Positions 17,645 to 26,024 of a DNA stretch of 64,000 bases are shown piece by piece. Numbering within the stretch: the first letter of the stretch is position 1; the number at the start of each line of letters is the position of its first letter. A program made the position numbers and the translations under genes. The stretch covers positions 1-64,000 of the forward strand of contig NZ_JAGQBF010000011.1 of assembly GCF_024345495.1 (NCBI RefSeq), written 5' to 3'. This stretch comes from Synechococcus sp. RedBA-s. GTDB lineage: Bacteria > Cyanobacteriota > Cyanobacteriia > PCC-6307 > Cyanobiaceae. Below the pieces are notes generated by a model. That model was not told the origin of the DNA. It worked only from the letters and a program-made list of their open reading frames with translations, and did not search any database.

Positions 17645-17758
17645 GATAGGGTGTCACTACCCTCAGCTTCCTCCCTCCAGTTGAGCTTTATTAAGAACTC
17701 AGGGAGAAGGGGCAGGGACATATGATTATAACGGAGTCACTCAAGACCTGCGTTCATA

Positions 17759-18634
17759 ATGGCTTTTGGTCCCGCCTCGCTCCTAGGCGTCGAAAGGTTT
17801 GACAGCCAGGATCCGCTTGAACTGTTACCAAACGATACAGACGCCAAAAAAGAACAGCTCATCCGTGCCGTGTATCGGCAGGTGCTCGGCAACTCCTATG
17901 TGATGGAAAGCGAGCGCCAGCTGGTCCCCGAATCGCAGTTCAAGCTGGGCGAGCTCAGCCTGCGCGAGTTCGTACGCAGCGTTGCCAAAAGTGAGCTGTA
18001 TCGCACTCGTTTTTTTGATTCCTGCCCTCGCTACCGCTACATCGAGCTGGCCTTCCGCCACCTCCTGGGCCGGGCCCCAGCCGACTTTGCCGAGATGCGC
18101 GTCCATGCCGAACTTCTCGATAGCAAAGGATACGAAGCGGATATCGACAGTTTCATAGATTCAACGGAATATCAAGACACTTTCGGTGAGTGGACAGTCC
18201 CCTTCCACCGTGGCTGGAAGACCGAAAGCTGCAAAACCTTGCAGGAATTCACTTGGAGCTTCCAACTGCTCCGTGGTGCCAGCAGCAGTAGCTTCAAAGG
18301 CAATCTATCCGGCAAGGCAGCACGACTAGGTGGCAATGTCTATGTAAATCGCCCACTCCCGGTTGTTCCTCCCTCCTCCACGGATACACAAGGATGGAGC
18401 TTCAGGCCTTCTGCCAATTTCCAAGACGCCGCAACGCGACTGGGAGTCGGTGCCGGCCAGGAGGGTCGCATCTATCGGGTTGAAGTAACGGCCTACAGGG
18501 CCAAATCGATCCGGCCGATTTCACGCTACAAAAAGTCCAATCGGACTTATTTCGTCCCCTTCAACAAGCTGTCTCAAACCTACAAGGAAATTCACCGTGA
18601 AGGTGGAGTGATTGCCAGTATCACTCCAAACTGA
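17759..18634 (+). CDS. cpeC: Phycoerythrin-associated rod linker CpeC
   Basis: A 291-residue linker with an N-terminal PBS linker domain (about residues 30-170: IRAVYRQVLGNSYVMESERQ, ELSLREFVRSVAKSELYRTR, IELAFRHLLGRAP) and a C-terminal CpcD domain (about 235-288: RIYRVEVTAYRAK ... FVPFNKLSQTYKEIHREGG). The start MAFGPASLLGVERFD and the segment FQLLRGASSSSFKGNLSGKA agree with CpeC of phycoerythrin operons rather than with CpcC. It first opens the linker run cpeC-double linker-linker-cpeS-cpeT-cpeR. Confidence 0.82.
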   Translation: MAFGPASLLGVERFDSQDPLELLPNDTDAKKEQLIRAVYRQVLGNSYVMESERQLVPESQFKLGELSLREFVRSVAKSELYRTRFFDSCPRYRYIELAFRHLLGRAPADFAEMRVHAELLDSKGYEADIDSFIDSTEYQDTFGEWTVPFHRGWKTESCKTLQEFTWSFQLLRGASSSSFKGNLSGKAARLGGNVYVNRPLPVVPPSSTDTQGWSFRPSANFQDAATRLGVGAGQEGRIYRVEVTAYRAKSIRPISRYKKSNRTYFVPFNKLSQTYKEIHREGGVIASITPN

Positions 18635-18688
18635 TAAGCGAAATTTTCATTTCCCCCTTGCCGACTCCCCCTCGCCACCTGCAAAACC

Positions 18689-20218
18689 ATGTCTTCCCAG
18701 TCAGCAGCCCTGAGCTTTGGTGCCACCACTCTCCTCGATGCACCTGCTTCTTACAAGCTCGGCGCCGATGAAACGAGCCTGAACCTCGTGATCAGCGCCT
18801 CTTACCGGCATGTGTTCGGCAACACCATGCCCATGGAAAGCGAGCGTATTGACTCTGCCGAATCACAACTTCGCAACGGCACCATCTCGGTACGCGATTT
18901 TGTCCGCTGCCTGGCCAAGTCACCCTTCTATCGCTCACGCTTTTACGAAGCCGTTGCGCCTCACCGTTCGGTTGAACTGGCCATCAAGCATCTGCTGGGG
19001 CGACCTCCCATCGACGAGGCTGAGGTGAGCACGCACGTAGCTATAATCGCCAACGAAGGCTTTGAAGCGGATGTCGACGCCCTGATCGATTCCGACGAGT
19101 ACGCCTCAGCCTTTGGAGAACATACGGCACCCCATATCCGTTCCTGGAACAGCCCAGAAGGGGCAGCACAGTCGTCCTTCAATCGCATCGCCGCGCTGGA
19201 GCAGAGCTTCGCTGGCAGCGACATCGCAATGGGGTCACGTAGCCAGTTGCTGACCAACCTCGCCATGGGACAGCCAATAACCATTCGTCTGCCGGCACAT
19301 GCTTACCTCACCCAGTCCGGAAGAAGCTTTTCTGGCTCGGGTATGAGCAGTCGAGGAGCCTTTGCTCCTGTGCGCCGAAGCAGCAGCGATGGCGGTGATA
19401 GCTCAAGCCTGAGAGGTGATCTGTATGTGGGCTTCGGTCTTGGCCAGCGCAGTCAGGAGGTCTTCCAGCGTTGCCAGGGAGACACTGCCGACCAGATCCA
19501 GGCACTGATCCGTGCCACCTACCGGCAGGTGATGGGTAACCCTCATCTGATGGAAAGCGAGCGCGTGCTCACCTCAGAAAGCAAGTTCATCGAGGGTTAT
19601 CTGAGCACCCGTGAGTTCGTGCGTTCCATTGCCTGCTCCCAGGAATACCGTCGCCGCTTTTTTGAAACCAACGCTCCCTATCGTTTCGTAGAGCTCAACT
19701 TCAAGCACCTGCTCGGCCGCGCACCTAACTCCCAGGCGGAAGTGAGTGAACACATCCGCCTGCTGGCTGAAAACGGCTATGAGGCAGACATCAGCAGCTA
19801 CCTCGATAGCACCGAATATCAGACGTACTTCGGTGAAGATACAGTTCCCTTCCCCCGTATCCAGACGGAGAATGGCCGCGACCAGATCGGCTTCAATCGC
19901 CACCTGTCGCTGGTGGCGGGATATTCAAGCAGTGACACCATTCAGAATTCCTCAAGTCTGGTGAATTCGCTGGCGGCCAAAGCGCTCCCTGCCGGATGGA
20001 GCAACACAACCGTGCGGATCAATCGCTCGAGTGTTTTCAGCGGCTCTGTAGATCCCACCACAAAAAGGTATCGGATCGTTGTACAAGCGCAACCCGCTGG
20101 AGGGCGCCAGCGCACCCCGAATGCCAGCTATCTGGTATCCGGCAAGGACATGACGACCCAACTGGGTTATATCCATCGCCGTGGGGGCCGAATTGTCTCG
20201 ATCACGGAAGTGGCCTGA
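18689..20218 (+). CDS. Double-domain phycobilisome rod linker
   Basis: A 509-residue linker with two full PBS linker domains, about residues 30-165 (ISASYRHVFGNTMPMESERI, VELAIKHLLGRPP) and 270-405 (IRATYRQVMGNPHLMESERV, VELNFKHLLGRAP), plus a C-terminal CpcD domain (YRIVVQAQPAGG ... LGYIHRRGGRIVSITEV). The domains are joined by a Ser/Gly-rich stretch around residues 205-250. Ordinary rod linkers have one such domain, so this protein could span two hexamers. The second half resembles CpeD. It lies 54 bp after cpeC. Confidence 0.82.
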   Translation: MSSQSAALSFGATTLLDAPASYKLGADETSLNLVISASYRHVFGNTMPMESERIDSAESQLRNGTISVRDFVRCLAKSPFYRSRFYEAVAPHRSVELAIKHLLGRPPIDEAEVSTHVAIIANEGFEADVDALIDSDEYASAFGEHTAPHIRSWNSPEGAAQSSFNRIAALEQSFAGSDIAMGSRSQLLTNLAMGQPITIRLPAHAYLTQSGRSFSGSGMSSRGAFAPVRRSSSDGGDSSSLRGDLYVGFGLGQRSQEVFQRCQGDTADQIQALIRATYRQVMGNPHLMESERVLTSESKFIEGYLSTREFVRSIACSQEYRRRFFETNAPYRFVELNFKHLLGRAPNSQAEVSEHIRLLAENGYEADISSYLDSTEYQTYFGEDTVPFPRIQTENGRDQIGFNRHLSLVAGYSSSDTIQNSSSLVNSLAAKALPAGWSNTTVRINRSSVFSGSVDPTTKRYRIVVQAQPAGGRQRTPNASYLVSGKDMTTQLGYIHRRGGRIVSITEVA

Positions 20219-20306
20219 TCCAAGCAGGGGCCATCTGCCCGGCTGGCTCGCTGAGCAACCTGTACATTCCTTTCTCTCCCCCGACTTCAACTGTTTTCTC
20301 TTCGCC

Positions 20307-21053
20307 ATGCCAGTGATCACCAGACAAGCAACAACTTCAGTGCAAGATTATTCTCATGCACAGATGGTGCTGCGATCCGTCTACCGCCAGGTCTTCGGCA
20401 ACGCCCATCTGATGGATGAGGAGCTGGTATTAACTGCTGAAAGTCTCTTCCTCCAAGGGGACCTCGCAGTCCAGGGACTGGTTGCAGCCTTGGCCAGCTC
20501 AGACACCTACCGCCGACACTTCCTTGACAAGAATGGGCCATACCGCTTTGTGGAGCTCAATTTCAAGCATCTGCTCGGAAGGGCTCCCCGCGATCAGGCC
20601 GAAGTGAGCGAGCATGTTCAACGCTTAGCTAACGAGGGGTATGAAGCCGAGATCGCTAGCTATGTTTACTCCCCAGAATACATAGGAGCCTTCGGCTTCG
20701 ACACGGTGCCTTACTGGCGCACAACTCATACCCAAACCGGGGAAAGTAACCTCACCTATACGCGTTCATTAAAACTCAAGGGCGGACAAGCTTCCTTTGA
20801 CGGTAGCTCCTCTTCCAAGCTTCAGCTCAGTCTTGCCACAGGTGACGCTCCTTCCGTGGCCGTTCGCGGCGGCAGAGGCGGCAGCACGAACCGGAATGAC
20901 AGACGCTTTCGGATCAACTGGACTACCGCCTCTCCTAGCGGACTCAACCGCAGGGCTGTGCAGGTCTCCATTGTTCCGTTTAGCAGTCTCACTTCAACGC
21001 TGCAAAGCCTGCAGCGACGCGGAGGCTCCATTGTATCTATTGTAAATGATTAA
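20307..21053 (+). CDS. Phycoerythrin rod linker (CpeD/CpeE-like)
   Basis: A 248-residue linker from ATG 20307 (MPVITRQATTSVQDYSHAQM). It has a PBS linker domain at about residues 18-150 (LRSVYRQVFGNAHLMDEELV, FVELNFKHLLGRAPRDQAEV) and a short CpcD-like end (VQVSIVPFSSL ... LQRRGGSIVSIV). It is close to the second half of the preceding double-domain linker, so the two probably arose by duplication. It is the last linker before the 22-bp hairpin and cpeS. Confidence 0.78.
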   Translation: MPVITRQATTSVQDYSHAQMVLRSVYRQVFGNAHLMDEELVLTAESLFLQGDLAVQGLVAALASSDTYRRHFLDKNGPYRFVELNFKHLLGRAPRDQAEVSEHVQRLANEGYEAEIASYVYSPEYIGAFGFDTVPYWRTTHTQTGESNLTYTRSLKLKGGQASFDGSSSSKLQLSLATGDAPSVAVRGGRGGSTNRNDRRFRINWTTASPSGLNRRAVQVSIVPFSSLTSTLQSLQRRGGSIVSIVND

Positions 21054-21080
21054 CTGACCGCCCCTGTCTCTGGCTAAGAT

Positions 21081-21131
21081 AGTTGCATGCTCACATGGCA
21101 CTCTGCCCAAGTGCCATGTGAGCATGCAACT
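21081..21131 (+). terminator. Perfect 22-bp inverted repeat (hairpin)
   Basis: Left arm 21081-21102 begins AGTTGCATGCTCACATGG; right arm 21110-21131 is its exact reverse complement; the 7-nt loop is CTGCCCA. It lies 28 bp after the third linker gene. No T run follows, so it is either a processing/stability hairpin or a bidirectional stop rather than a classical terminator. Confidence 0.7.
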
Positions 21132-21331
21132 CTGAATCACGCCACCTTCCCGCCATTTGTGCGCTCAGCCTTCTCGCATGGAACAGCAGTTGAATCGCCA
21201 GCCAGCCCCAGTAGTGCGACAACCCTCTCACCAAGGCTCTGCCATGGACATCATGATTCATAGCCTGGTGAGCATGGTGCAGGCAGGCAGACCAAAACCT
21301 TCCGTAAGTCATGGATCGAGTCTCCTTGTGC

Positions 21332-21868
21332 ATGACCATTGAGCGTTTTTTAACTCGATCTCAAGGCCAGTGGCGGTCGATGCGTTCAGCCCATTCGCTT
21401 GCCTTTCGACAGTTTGAGGATGTCCTCAGTCATATTGAAATTGTACTGTTATCTACAGACCATCCAGATGTAAGCGACATCCTTACCCGTGAATCCATAG
21501 ACTCTGCCACTATATTCTCTCCATTCCAGATGTCATGGGAGGCAGATTCGGACTGGGAACCAGACGACCCTTCCGCTACATCCAAGGGCTCCTGCATTCT
21601 GATTCCCATTCCCGAGAATGATCGAGCTGGAAAGTTAGTCCGTAGTGTTGGCTATGCTGAAGCAGAGAGCGCTGCTTCAGCATATCACTTTCTTGACGAT
21701 GATACCTTTGTTCTCCACACAACTTATGGCCAATCCATTGCCGAAGAACGAATCTGGTTTATATCCGAACATGTCCGCTGTCGCTCCTCAGTTCTGCGTA
21801 CATCAGCCGGGTCTGGAGTGTTGCAAACATCCTTTGCTTCTGAGGTGAGGCGTATAGCAACAGAATGA
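21332..21868 (+). CDS. cpeS: CpeS-family phycoerythrobilin lyase
   Basis: A 178-residue lipocalin-fold lyase. The start is set at ATG 21332 because the family opens M-I--F---S-G-W (MTIERFLTRSQGQWRSMRS); ATG 21311 is an alternative. Other hallmarks are HSLAFRQFEDV, ILIPIPENDRAGKLVRSVGY and RIWFISEHVRCRSSVL. CpeS attaches phycoerythrobilin to Cys82 of CpeB. It precedes cpeT and cpeR exactly as in the cpeCDESTR operon of other phycoerythrin makers. Confidence 0.85.
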   Translation: MTIERFLTRSQGQWRSMRSAHSLAFRQFEDVLSHIEIVLLSTDHPDVSDILTRESIDSATIFSPFQMSWEADSDWEPDDPSATSKGSCILIPIPENDRAGKLVRSVGYAEAESAASAYHFLDDDTFVLHTTYGQSIAEERIWFISEHVRCRSSVLRTSAGSGVLQTSFASEVRRIATE

Positions 21869-22500
21869 TGGATGCCAAACAAGCTGCCCACTTCGTAAAG
21901 ACTCTCTCTGGCCGATTTAGCAATCATGATCAGGCCCGAGGAGAGCCTTCTAAGTTTTCCCATATCAATATTTTTTTTAGGCCCCTTCCTTGGAATCTTT
22001 TTCAGGGACCCTGGTTCTACTCCGAACAGAGCTACGATTACGATCCTTGGCGGCCATACCGACAAGGGGTTCATCACATGGTGGTATCCGCCGATCATAT
22101 TCTCATGCTCAATTTTGGGCTCCGCAATGGCATACGTTGTGCTGGCGGTGGTACAAAACCCGATCTCTTGAATGGGTTAGAACGGGAGGATCTGCTGCCC
22201 CGACCCGGCTGCGCGATGGAATTCCGTGTCACGACTACCGATCGTTACTCCGGTGAAGTCGAGCCGGGCTGCCAATGCCTTATTCCGCGAGGAGGTCAAA
22301 TGACCTATCTCGTGAGTGAAGTTGAGTTTGATGATCACCAATGGATCAGCAGAGATCGCGGCTTCGACCCTGCCACCCATACCTATCGCTGGGGCTCCGA
22401 ATACGGCCCACTCCGCTTCAAACGGCTGGAACGTTACGCTGATCATCTCGGCGCTGACTGGCTGAGGGACAATCAAGCTGCTCAACCCGAAACGGCATGA
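21865..22500 (+). CDS. cpeT: CpeT-family bilin lyase
   Basis: A 211-residue member of the CpcT/CpeT family that overlaps the end of cpeS by 4 bp. Hallmarks are LSGRFSNHDQA, INIFFRPLPW, YSEQSYDYDPWRPYRQGV, YSGEVEPGCQCLIPR and DRGFDPATHTYRWGS. CpeT attaches phycoerythrobilin to the C-terminal Cys (about 165-167) of CpeB. The overlap with cpeS and with the next gene (4 bp) points to one translationally coupled unit. Confidence 0.85.
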   Translation: MMDAKQAAHFVKTLSGRFSNHDQARGEPSKFSHINIFFRPLPWNLFQGPWFYSEQSYDYDPWRPYRQGVHHMVVSADHILMLNFGLRNGIRCAGGGTKPDLLNGLEREDLLPRPGCAMEFRVTTTDRYSGEVEPGCQCLIPRGGQMTYLVSEVEFDDHQWISRDRGFDPATHTYRWGSEYGPLRFKRLERYADHLGADWLRDNQAAQPETA

Positions 22501-22808
22501 GCATACACAGCCCAGAAAAGCAACTTCAAACCTGGATTCGCTCCCATCACTTGATCTGTGATGGCACAGACTTCATTTTTGAAACGGTTGATCAGAGCTT
22601 GATTGATCGATTTGAATCGTGCCTGACATCACTTGGTGGACGGATACTGTCTGTCAAGGATGTTGGCCAATGGCCTATGGGCCCACGCCGGAGCTTCAAA
22701 ATCCTCAGAGCCGTTGCGAGAGTACCACGGCCTATGTGCAATGGAACTGTCAGCTACTGGGCAAATCATGGAAGCCACCGAACCCGCTATTCAGAGATCA
22801 GCCAGTAG
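22497..22808 (+). CDS. cpeR: CpeR-like phycoerythrin regulator
   Basis: A 103-residue soluble protein. The N-terminus WIRSHHLICDGTDFIFETVD and the segment VGQWPMGPRRSFKILRAVA agree with what I recall of CpeR proteins, and the position directly after cpeT matches the known cpeS-cpeT-cpeR order. In Fremyella, CpeR is needed to activate cpeBA in green light. By analogy this protein may control the cpeB promoter at about 28 kb. Its end overlaps the convergent cpeY by 18 bp. Confidence 0.7.
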   Translation: MSIHSPEKQLQTWIRSHHLICDGTDFIFETVDQSLIDRFESCLTSLGGRILSVKDVGQWPMGPRRSFKILRAVARVPRPMCNGTVSYWANHGSHRTRYSEISQ

Positions 22809-24131
22809 CGCACGGACTTGCCTCCTTTTGCTTTCTACATAGAGATCGGGATCACGACGCAGGATCATTTCCGCTAAGCCGGAAATGCTTGTGAGGGATC
22901 CCTGCGTGACTAATTCCTGCATAGCCATCAAGGCAGCATATCTACACTCCCAACTGGCTTCCTCCTGCGCATCCATCAAATCTGACAGACGTGAGGACAG
23001 CCGTTCAGGATTTAAACGCAACAGTGAGAGAATAGCGGCAGGACGGGACTTCACAAATTGTGGCCTGCGATTTTGAATGGCAGTTTCACAAAGGTCCTCC
23101 ACGCAATCCTGCGCATCTCCCCAGCTTGCAATCCGCCCAAACAGCCGCAGGAAGAAATAGTGGGCTCCATAATCGTTATGGGCTTCCTCCATCCAACGCT
23201 GCTCTAGGAGAGGCCAGAGTGACACCCCAGGATGAGTGCTCATGGCTTGAAGAGCAAGATAGCAACGACTGAAGTCGGTACCAAACAACTCATTGATCAG
23301 AAAGGAAATCTCTGGTACTTCATCATAGCGATGAACAACCTGGACATCTTCCGGCTGATCCAAGAGCAGCCTATCGAGAGTTTCCAGAAGCGACAGGCCC
23401 TGATGAAGTGGCTCAGCTTCCGGCCAAAGCAGCCGAAGGGCTCGAAGCCGAAAGACTGAGGAGACCGGCGACTGCAGAACCTGGGGAAGCAGCCCTGCGG
23501 CCCTGGAATTGATCACATCCTGGATCGCCGACTGTCGATCCATCTGGTTGGCAAGAAACAAGTGCTCTGCCAGCTCACTGACTCTCTCATGGCTTCCCGA
23601 CAGGGTGGCGACTGCCGCCAGAGCAGCCCCACGCACTCCTGGCAATTCATCATCCTGAAGGAGTTCGATCGCCGGAAGGGCCTCAATTACCCCTAAGCCA
23701 GCCAGACTCTGAGCCAGTATGCGCCGGTTCTGCCCGGTATCTGCCAACAACATGATCATCTGGTTGAGGATGCGTGGATCCTGGCAACCCAGTTGTTGCA
23801 GGGCCCACGCTGCATTTTCTACTAGGTAGTGATCCTCACTCAGGAGACATCTGCCGATGCTTGTGATGGCATCCTTACAGCCAAGGCGCGCCAGCACCTC
23901 CACCGCCTTTCGCCTGGCCAGACGAGTGGGTTGGCTGTCGTCGTTGTCATCAAGCAGGCTCAGCAGTGCCAGCTCAGAACGCGGACCGGGAAAGTTGATC
24001 ATGTGGGCTGCAGCCATGTAGCGATCGCTGCTTGACTCAAGCTGCTCCACCGGCAAGGCAAGAATGCGCAATGCCTCATCGTGACTGAGGCCGGGATGGA
24101 GGTTGTTGAAGCGACCGGAATCGCCCATCAT
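22791..24131 (-). CDS. cpeY: Phycoerythrobilin lyase CpeY
   Basis: A 446-residue HEAT-repeat lyase of the E/F type. The start is ATG 24131; a GTG 6 bp upstream is possible. The conserved beginning LPVEQLESSSDRYMAAAHMI, RLARRKAVEVLARLGCKDAI and VENAAWALQQLG fit CpeY. CpeY attaches phycoerythrobilin to Cys82 of CpeA, helped by CpeZ, which is encoded at 26 kb. It is transcribed opposite to the cpeC-cpeR unit and meets cpeR tail to tail. Confidence 0.85.
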   Translation of the reverse strand: MMGDSGRFNNLHPGLSHDEALRILALPVEQLESSSDRYMAAAHMINFPGPRSELALLSLLDDNDDSQPTRLARRKAVEVLARLGCKDAITSIGRCLLSEDHYLVENAAWALQQLGCQDPRILNQMIMLLADTGQNRRILAQSLAGLGVIEALPAIELLQDDELPGVRGAALAAVATLSGSHERVSELAEHLFLANQMDRQSAIQDVINSRAAGLLPQVLQSPVSSVFRLRALRLLWPEAEPLHQGLSLLETLDRLLLDQPEDVQVVHRYDEVPEISFLINELFGTDFSRCYLALQAMSTHPGVSLWPLLEQRWMEEAHNDYGAHYFFLRLFGRIASWGDAQDCVEDLCETAIQNRRPQFVKSRPAAILSLLRLNPERLSSRLSDLMDAQEEASWECRYAALMAMQELVTQGSLTSISGLAEMILRRDPDLYVESKRRQVRALLADL

Positions 24132-24282
24132 TGTCACCCAGATCTAGCGATACTCCATTGTCCCATTTACGTGTTCCCTTTCCCCGGTTTGTCCCCTAAC
24201 GAAGAGTGTTGTATACGATCATTGCGAAAGGAGGAACCAACGAGATTTTTTGGCATGATGCGATCCTCTCGCACAATATCCT

Positions 24283-24537
24283 ATGGGGCCATCTCTCACC
24301 GACGCACTCGTCGTCACCGTGGCCTATCCGCAGACTCCCCAACGCCTCTCCACCAGAGTCCTGAGGATTCCACTGCAAAGCCTCAGCAGCATGATGAACG
24401 GCCTCCACCAGCAAGGTGCCGTCGTCACCCATGTGGGAGCATCCATCGCCGAACATTCGGAATCTGCTCCCACAGCCGGAGAGAACACCCCGGAGGACAG
24501 GCCATCACGTAAACGTGCCAGCAACAAGAAGGGGTGA
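24283..24537 (+). CDS. Small CpcD-domain linker
   Basis: An 84-residue protein. Residues 8-52 (VVTVAYPQTPQRLSTRVLRI ... MMNGLHQQGAVVTHV) look like a stand-alone CpcD domain, the fold that caps rods or fills their central cavity. The last 30 residues are a polar tail ending in a basic cluster (SRKRASNKKG), unusual for CpcD. It is divergent from cpeY and convergent with the following gene. It could be a terminal rod cap for phycoerythrin discs; this is inference from sequence and place. Confidence 0.65.
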   Translation: MGPSLTDALVVTVAYPQTPQRLSTRVLRIPLQSLSSMMNGLHQQGAVVTHVGASIAEHSESAPTAGENTPEDRPSRKRASNKKG

Positions 24538-24569
24538 TGGAGCACTTCAAGCGAGCCCCTAGCCACTCA

Positions 24570-25010
24570 CTAGCCCTCTGCAGGATCAAGCACCAGCTCG
24601 AAGACACCATCGGCAGGTCGGCCCGCCTTCAGGGCTTGCCAGTTGATGGACGCAAGAAAGGCATCGGCATCCACCGTCTCCACGATGTCAACCCCCCAGG
24701 CACCCAGCTCCAGTGGAGATCCGGGTGCAGATGGTATGTCCTTGCGGCCGCCCAGAGCCAGGATCGTGTGGTTCGTGTCGTGGCCGTGGTGCCTCCGCAG
24801 CAAGGCCCAGCCCTCCAAGAGTTCCCTGGCCAGCGCCGTCGAGTCCGCTGTGCTCTCCATCCTGATCAACCAGTGAGGATGGGACAGAGCCTCAGCCTTG
24901 GTGATGCTGGAGCAGTGAAGCGGTAGCCCCTCAGCCAGTTGTTGGGCATCCCATGGCGGCACAGATCCACTCTGAACCTGCAGGTTGTGGGACAGCAGAA
25001 ACGTGGTCAT
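24570..25010 (-). CDS. DUF2656-like protein
   Basis: A 146-residue soluble protein beginning MTTFLLSHNLQVQSGSVPPW, with LALGGRKDIPSAPGSPLELG and WGVDIVETVDADAFLASINW in its second half. It resembles the DUF2656 family, which I recall from phycobilisome regions of picocyanobacteria; I cannot confirm this without a search. Function is unknown. It is divergent from cpeF by 78 bp, so the two may share a control region. Confidence 0.6.
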   Translation of the reverse strand: MTTFLLSHNLQVQSGSVPPWDAQQLAEGLPLHCSSITKAEALSHPHWLIRMESTADSTALARELLEGWALLRRHHGHDTNHTILALGGRKDIPSAPGSPLELGAWGVDIVETVDADAFLASINWQALKAGRPADGVFELVLDPAEG

Positions 25011-25088
25011 GGGAGCCCTTGGAAGCTTGACATGTTACTTGCCACATCACCAGTCACCACGATGGCTTCCATGCTGAGACAATGACCC

Positions 25089-26024
25089 ATGCTCCTCCCA
25101 GATGCCTTGAGCAGCGAGCCCACCGGGATTCCAGCCACACCTCCAGCCGTCTTCCTCAGCGAGTCAGAGGCCTCCCTGCTCGCCGCAGATCTCAAGAGGC
25201 AACTTCGTTCAGGTGAACGCCCCCAAGGCGACGAGATGCTGATCGAAAAAATGGTGGCAGGGCTGGGAGATCCACGTGGCCTGATGCGTCTCACGTTCGC
25301 CGAAAGCCTTGGTGCGATCGGCACAGCAGCCGTACCGGCTCTCTGCCACGCACTGCGCACCCATGAGAATGTGACTGTTCGCCGTGCAGCCGCGAAAACC
25401 CTCACCCTGATCGCCGATCCTGGAGCTCTGCCTGTTCTGGTTGAAGCCCTGCTGAACGATGGGGATCCGGTGGTGCAGGGATCGGCCGTCGGCGCAATGG
25501 CCGCCACCGGAGAGTGTGCCGTGGAAGCGTTGATTGCTGTACTCTCCAGCAGCGAGAGTAGCTCCATGCATCTGGGCCTGGCCAGTTGGGGGCTTGCCTT
25601 CGTTGGCGCCCAGGCACCCGCTGCCCTGCGACGCGCCGCACGGTCCTCCCACACGGAGGTGAGGATCGCAGCCATTGCTGCTCTCGGTGAGCAAATTCAG
25701 TCCCTCGATGACCAAGAAGCCCGAGAGCTGGTGATCGAGGCCCTTGGCGATTCCGCTGAACTCGTACGAGCCGAAGCCGTCATCCTGCTCGGTAAACTCC
25801 ACGAGCCGACCTGGGCAACTCCTCTACTGACACCCTTGCTCGGCGACAACTCGGCTCAGGTGCGCAAGAACACGGCCCTCTCTCTGATGAAACTAGGGGC
25901 GATCGACGCCCTACCAGACCTGGAGTCAGCTGCAGGCAGCGAAGCCAGCCCTGAGGTGAAACCCATCCTGATTCTCTCCATTCAGCAACTGAGGCAGCAT
26001 CAAGAGGACAGCAGGGAAGGCTGA
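25089..26024 (+). CDS. cpeF: Bilin lyase CpeF (MpeU/MpeV group)
   Basis: A 311-residue HEAT-repeat protein. The block LTFAESLGAIGTAAVPALCH, VRRAAAKTLTLIADPGALPV and LGLASWGLAFVGAQAP marks the CpeF/MpeU/MpeV group of E/F-type lyases. In Fremyella CpeF attaches a doubly linked phycoerythrobilin to Cys50/61 of CpeB, the pair kept here in CpeB. Its 3' end overlaps that of the convergent cpeZ by 25 bp. MpeU/MpeV-like isomerase activity cannot be excluded from sequence alone. Confidence 0.78.
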   Translation: MLLPDALSSEPTGIPATPPAVFLSESEASLLAADLKRQLRSGERPQGDEMLIEKMVAGLGDPRGLMRLTFAESLGAIGTAAVPALCHALRTHENVTVRRAAAKTLTLIADPGALPVLVEALLNDGDPVVQGSAVGAMAATGECAVEALIAVLSSSESSSMHLGLASWGLAFVGAQAPAALRRAARSSHTEVRIAAIAALGEQIQSLDDQEARELVIEALGDSAELVRAEAVILLGKLHEPTWATPLLTPLLGDNSAQVRKNTALSLMKLGAIDALPDLESAAGSEASPEVKPILILSIQQLRQHQEDSREG

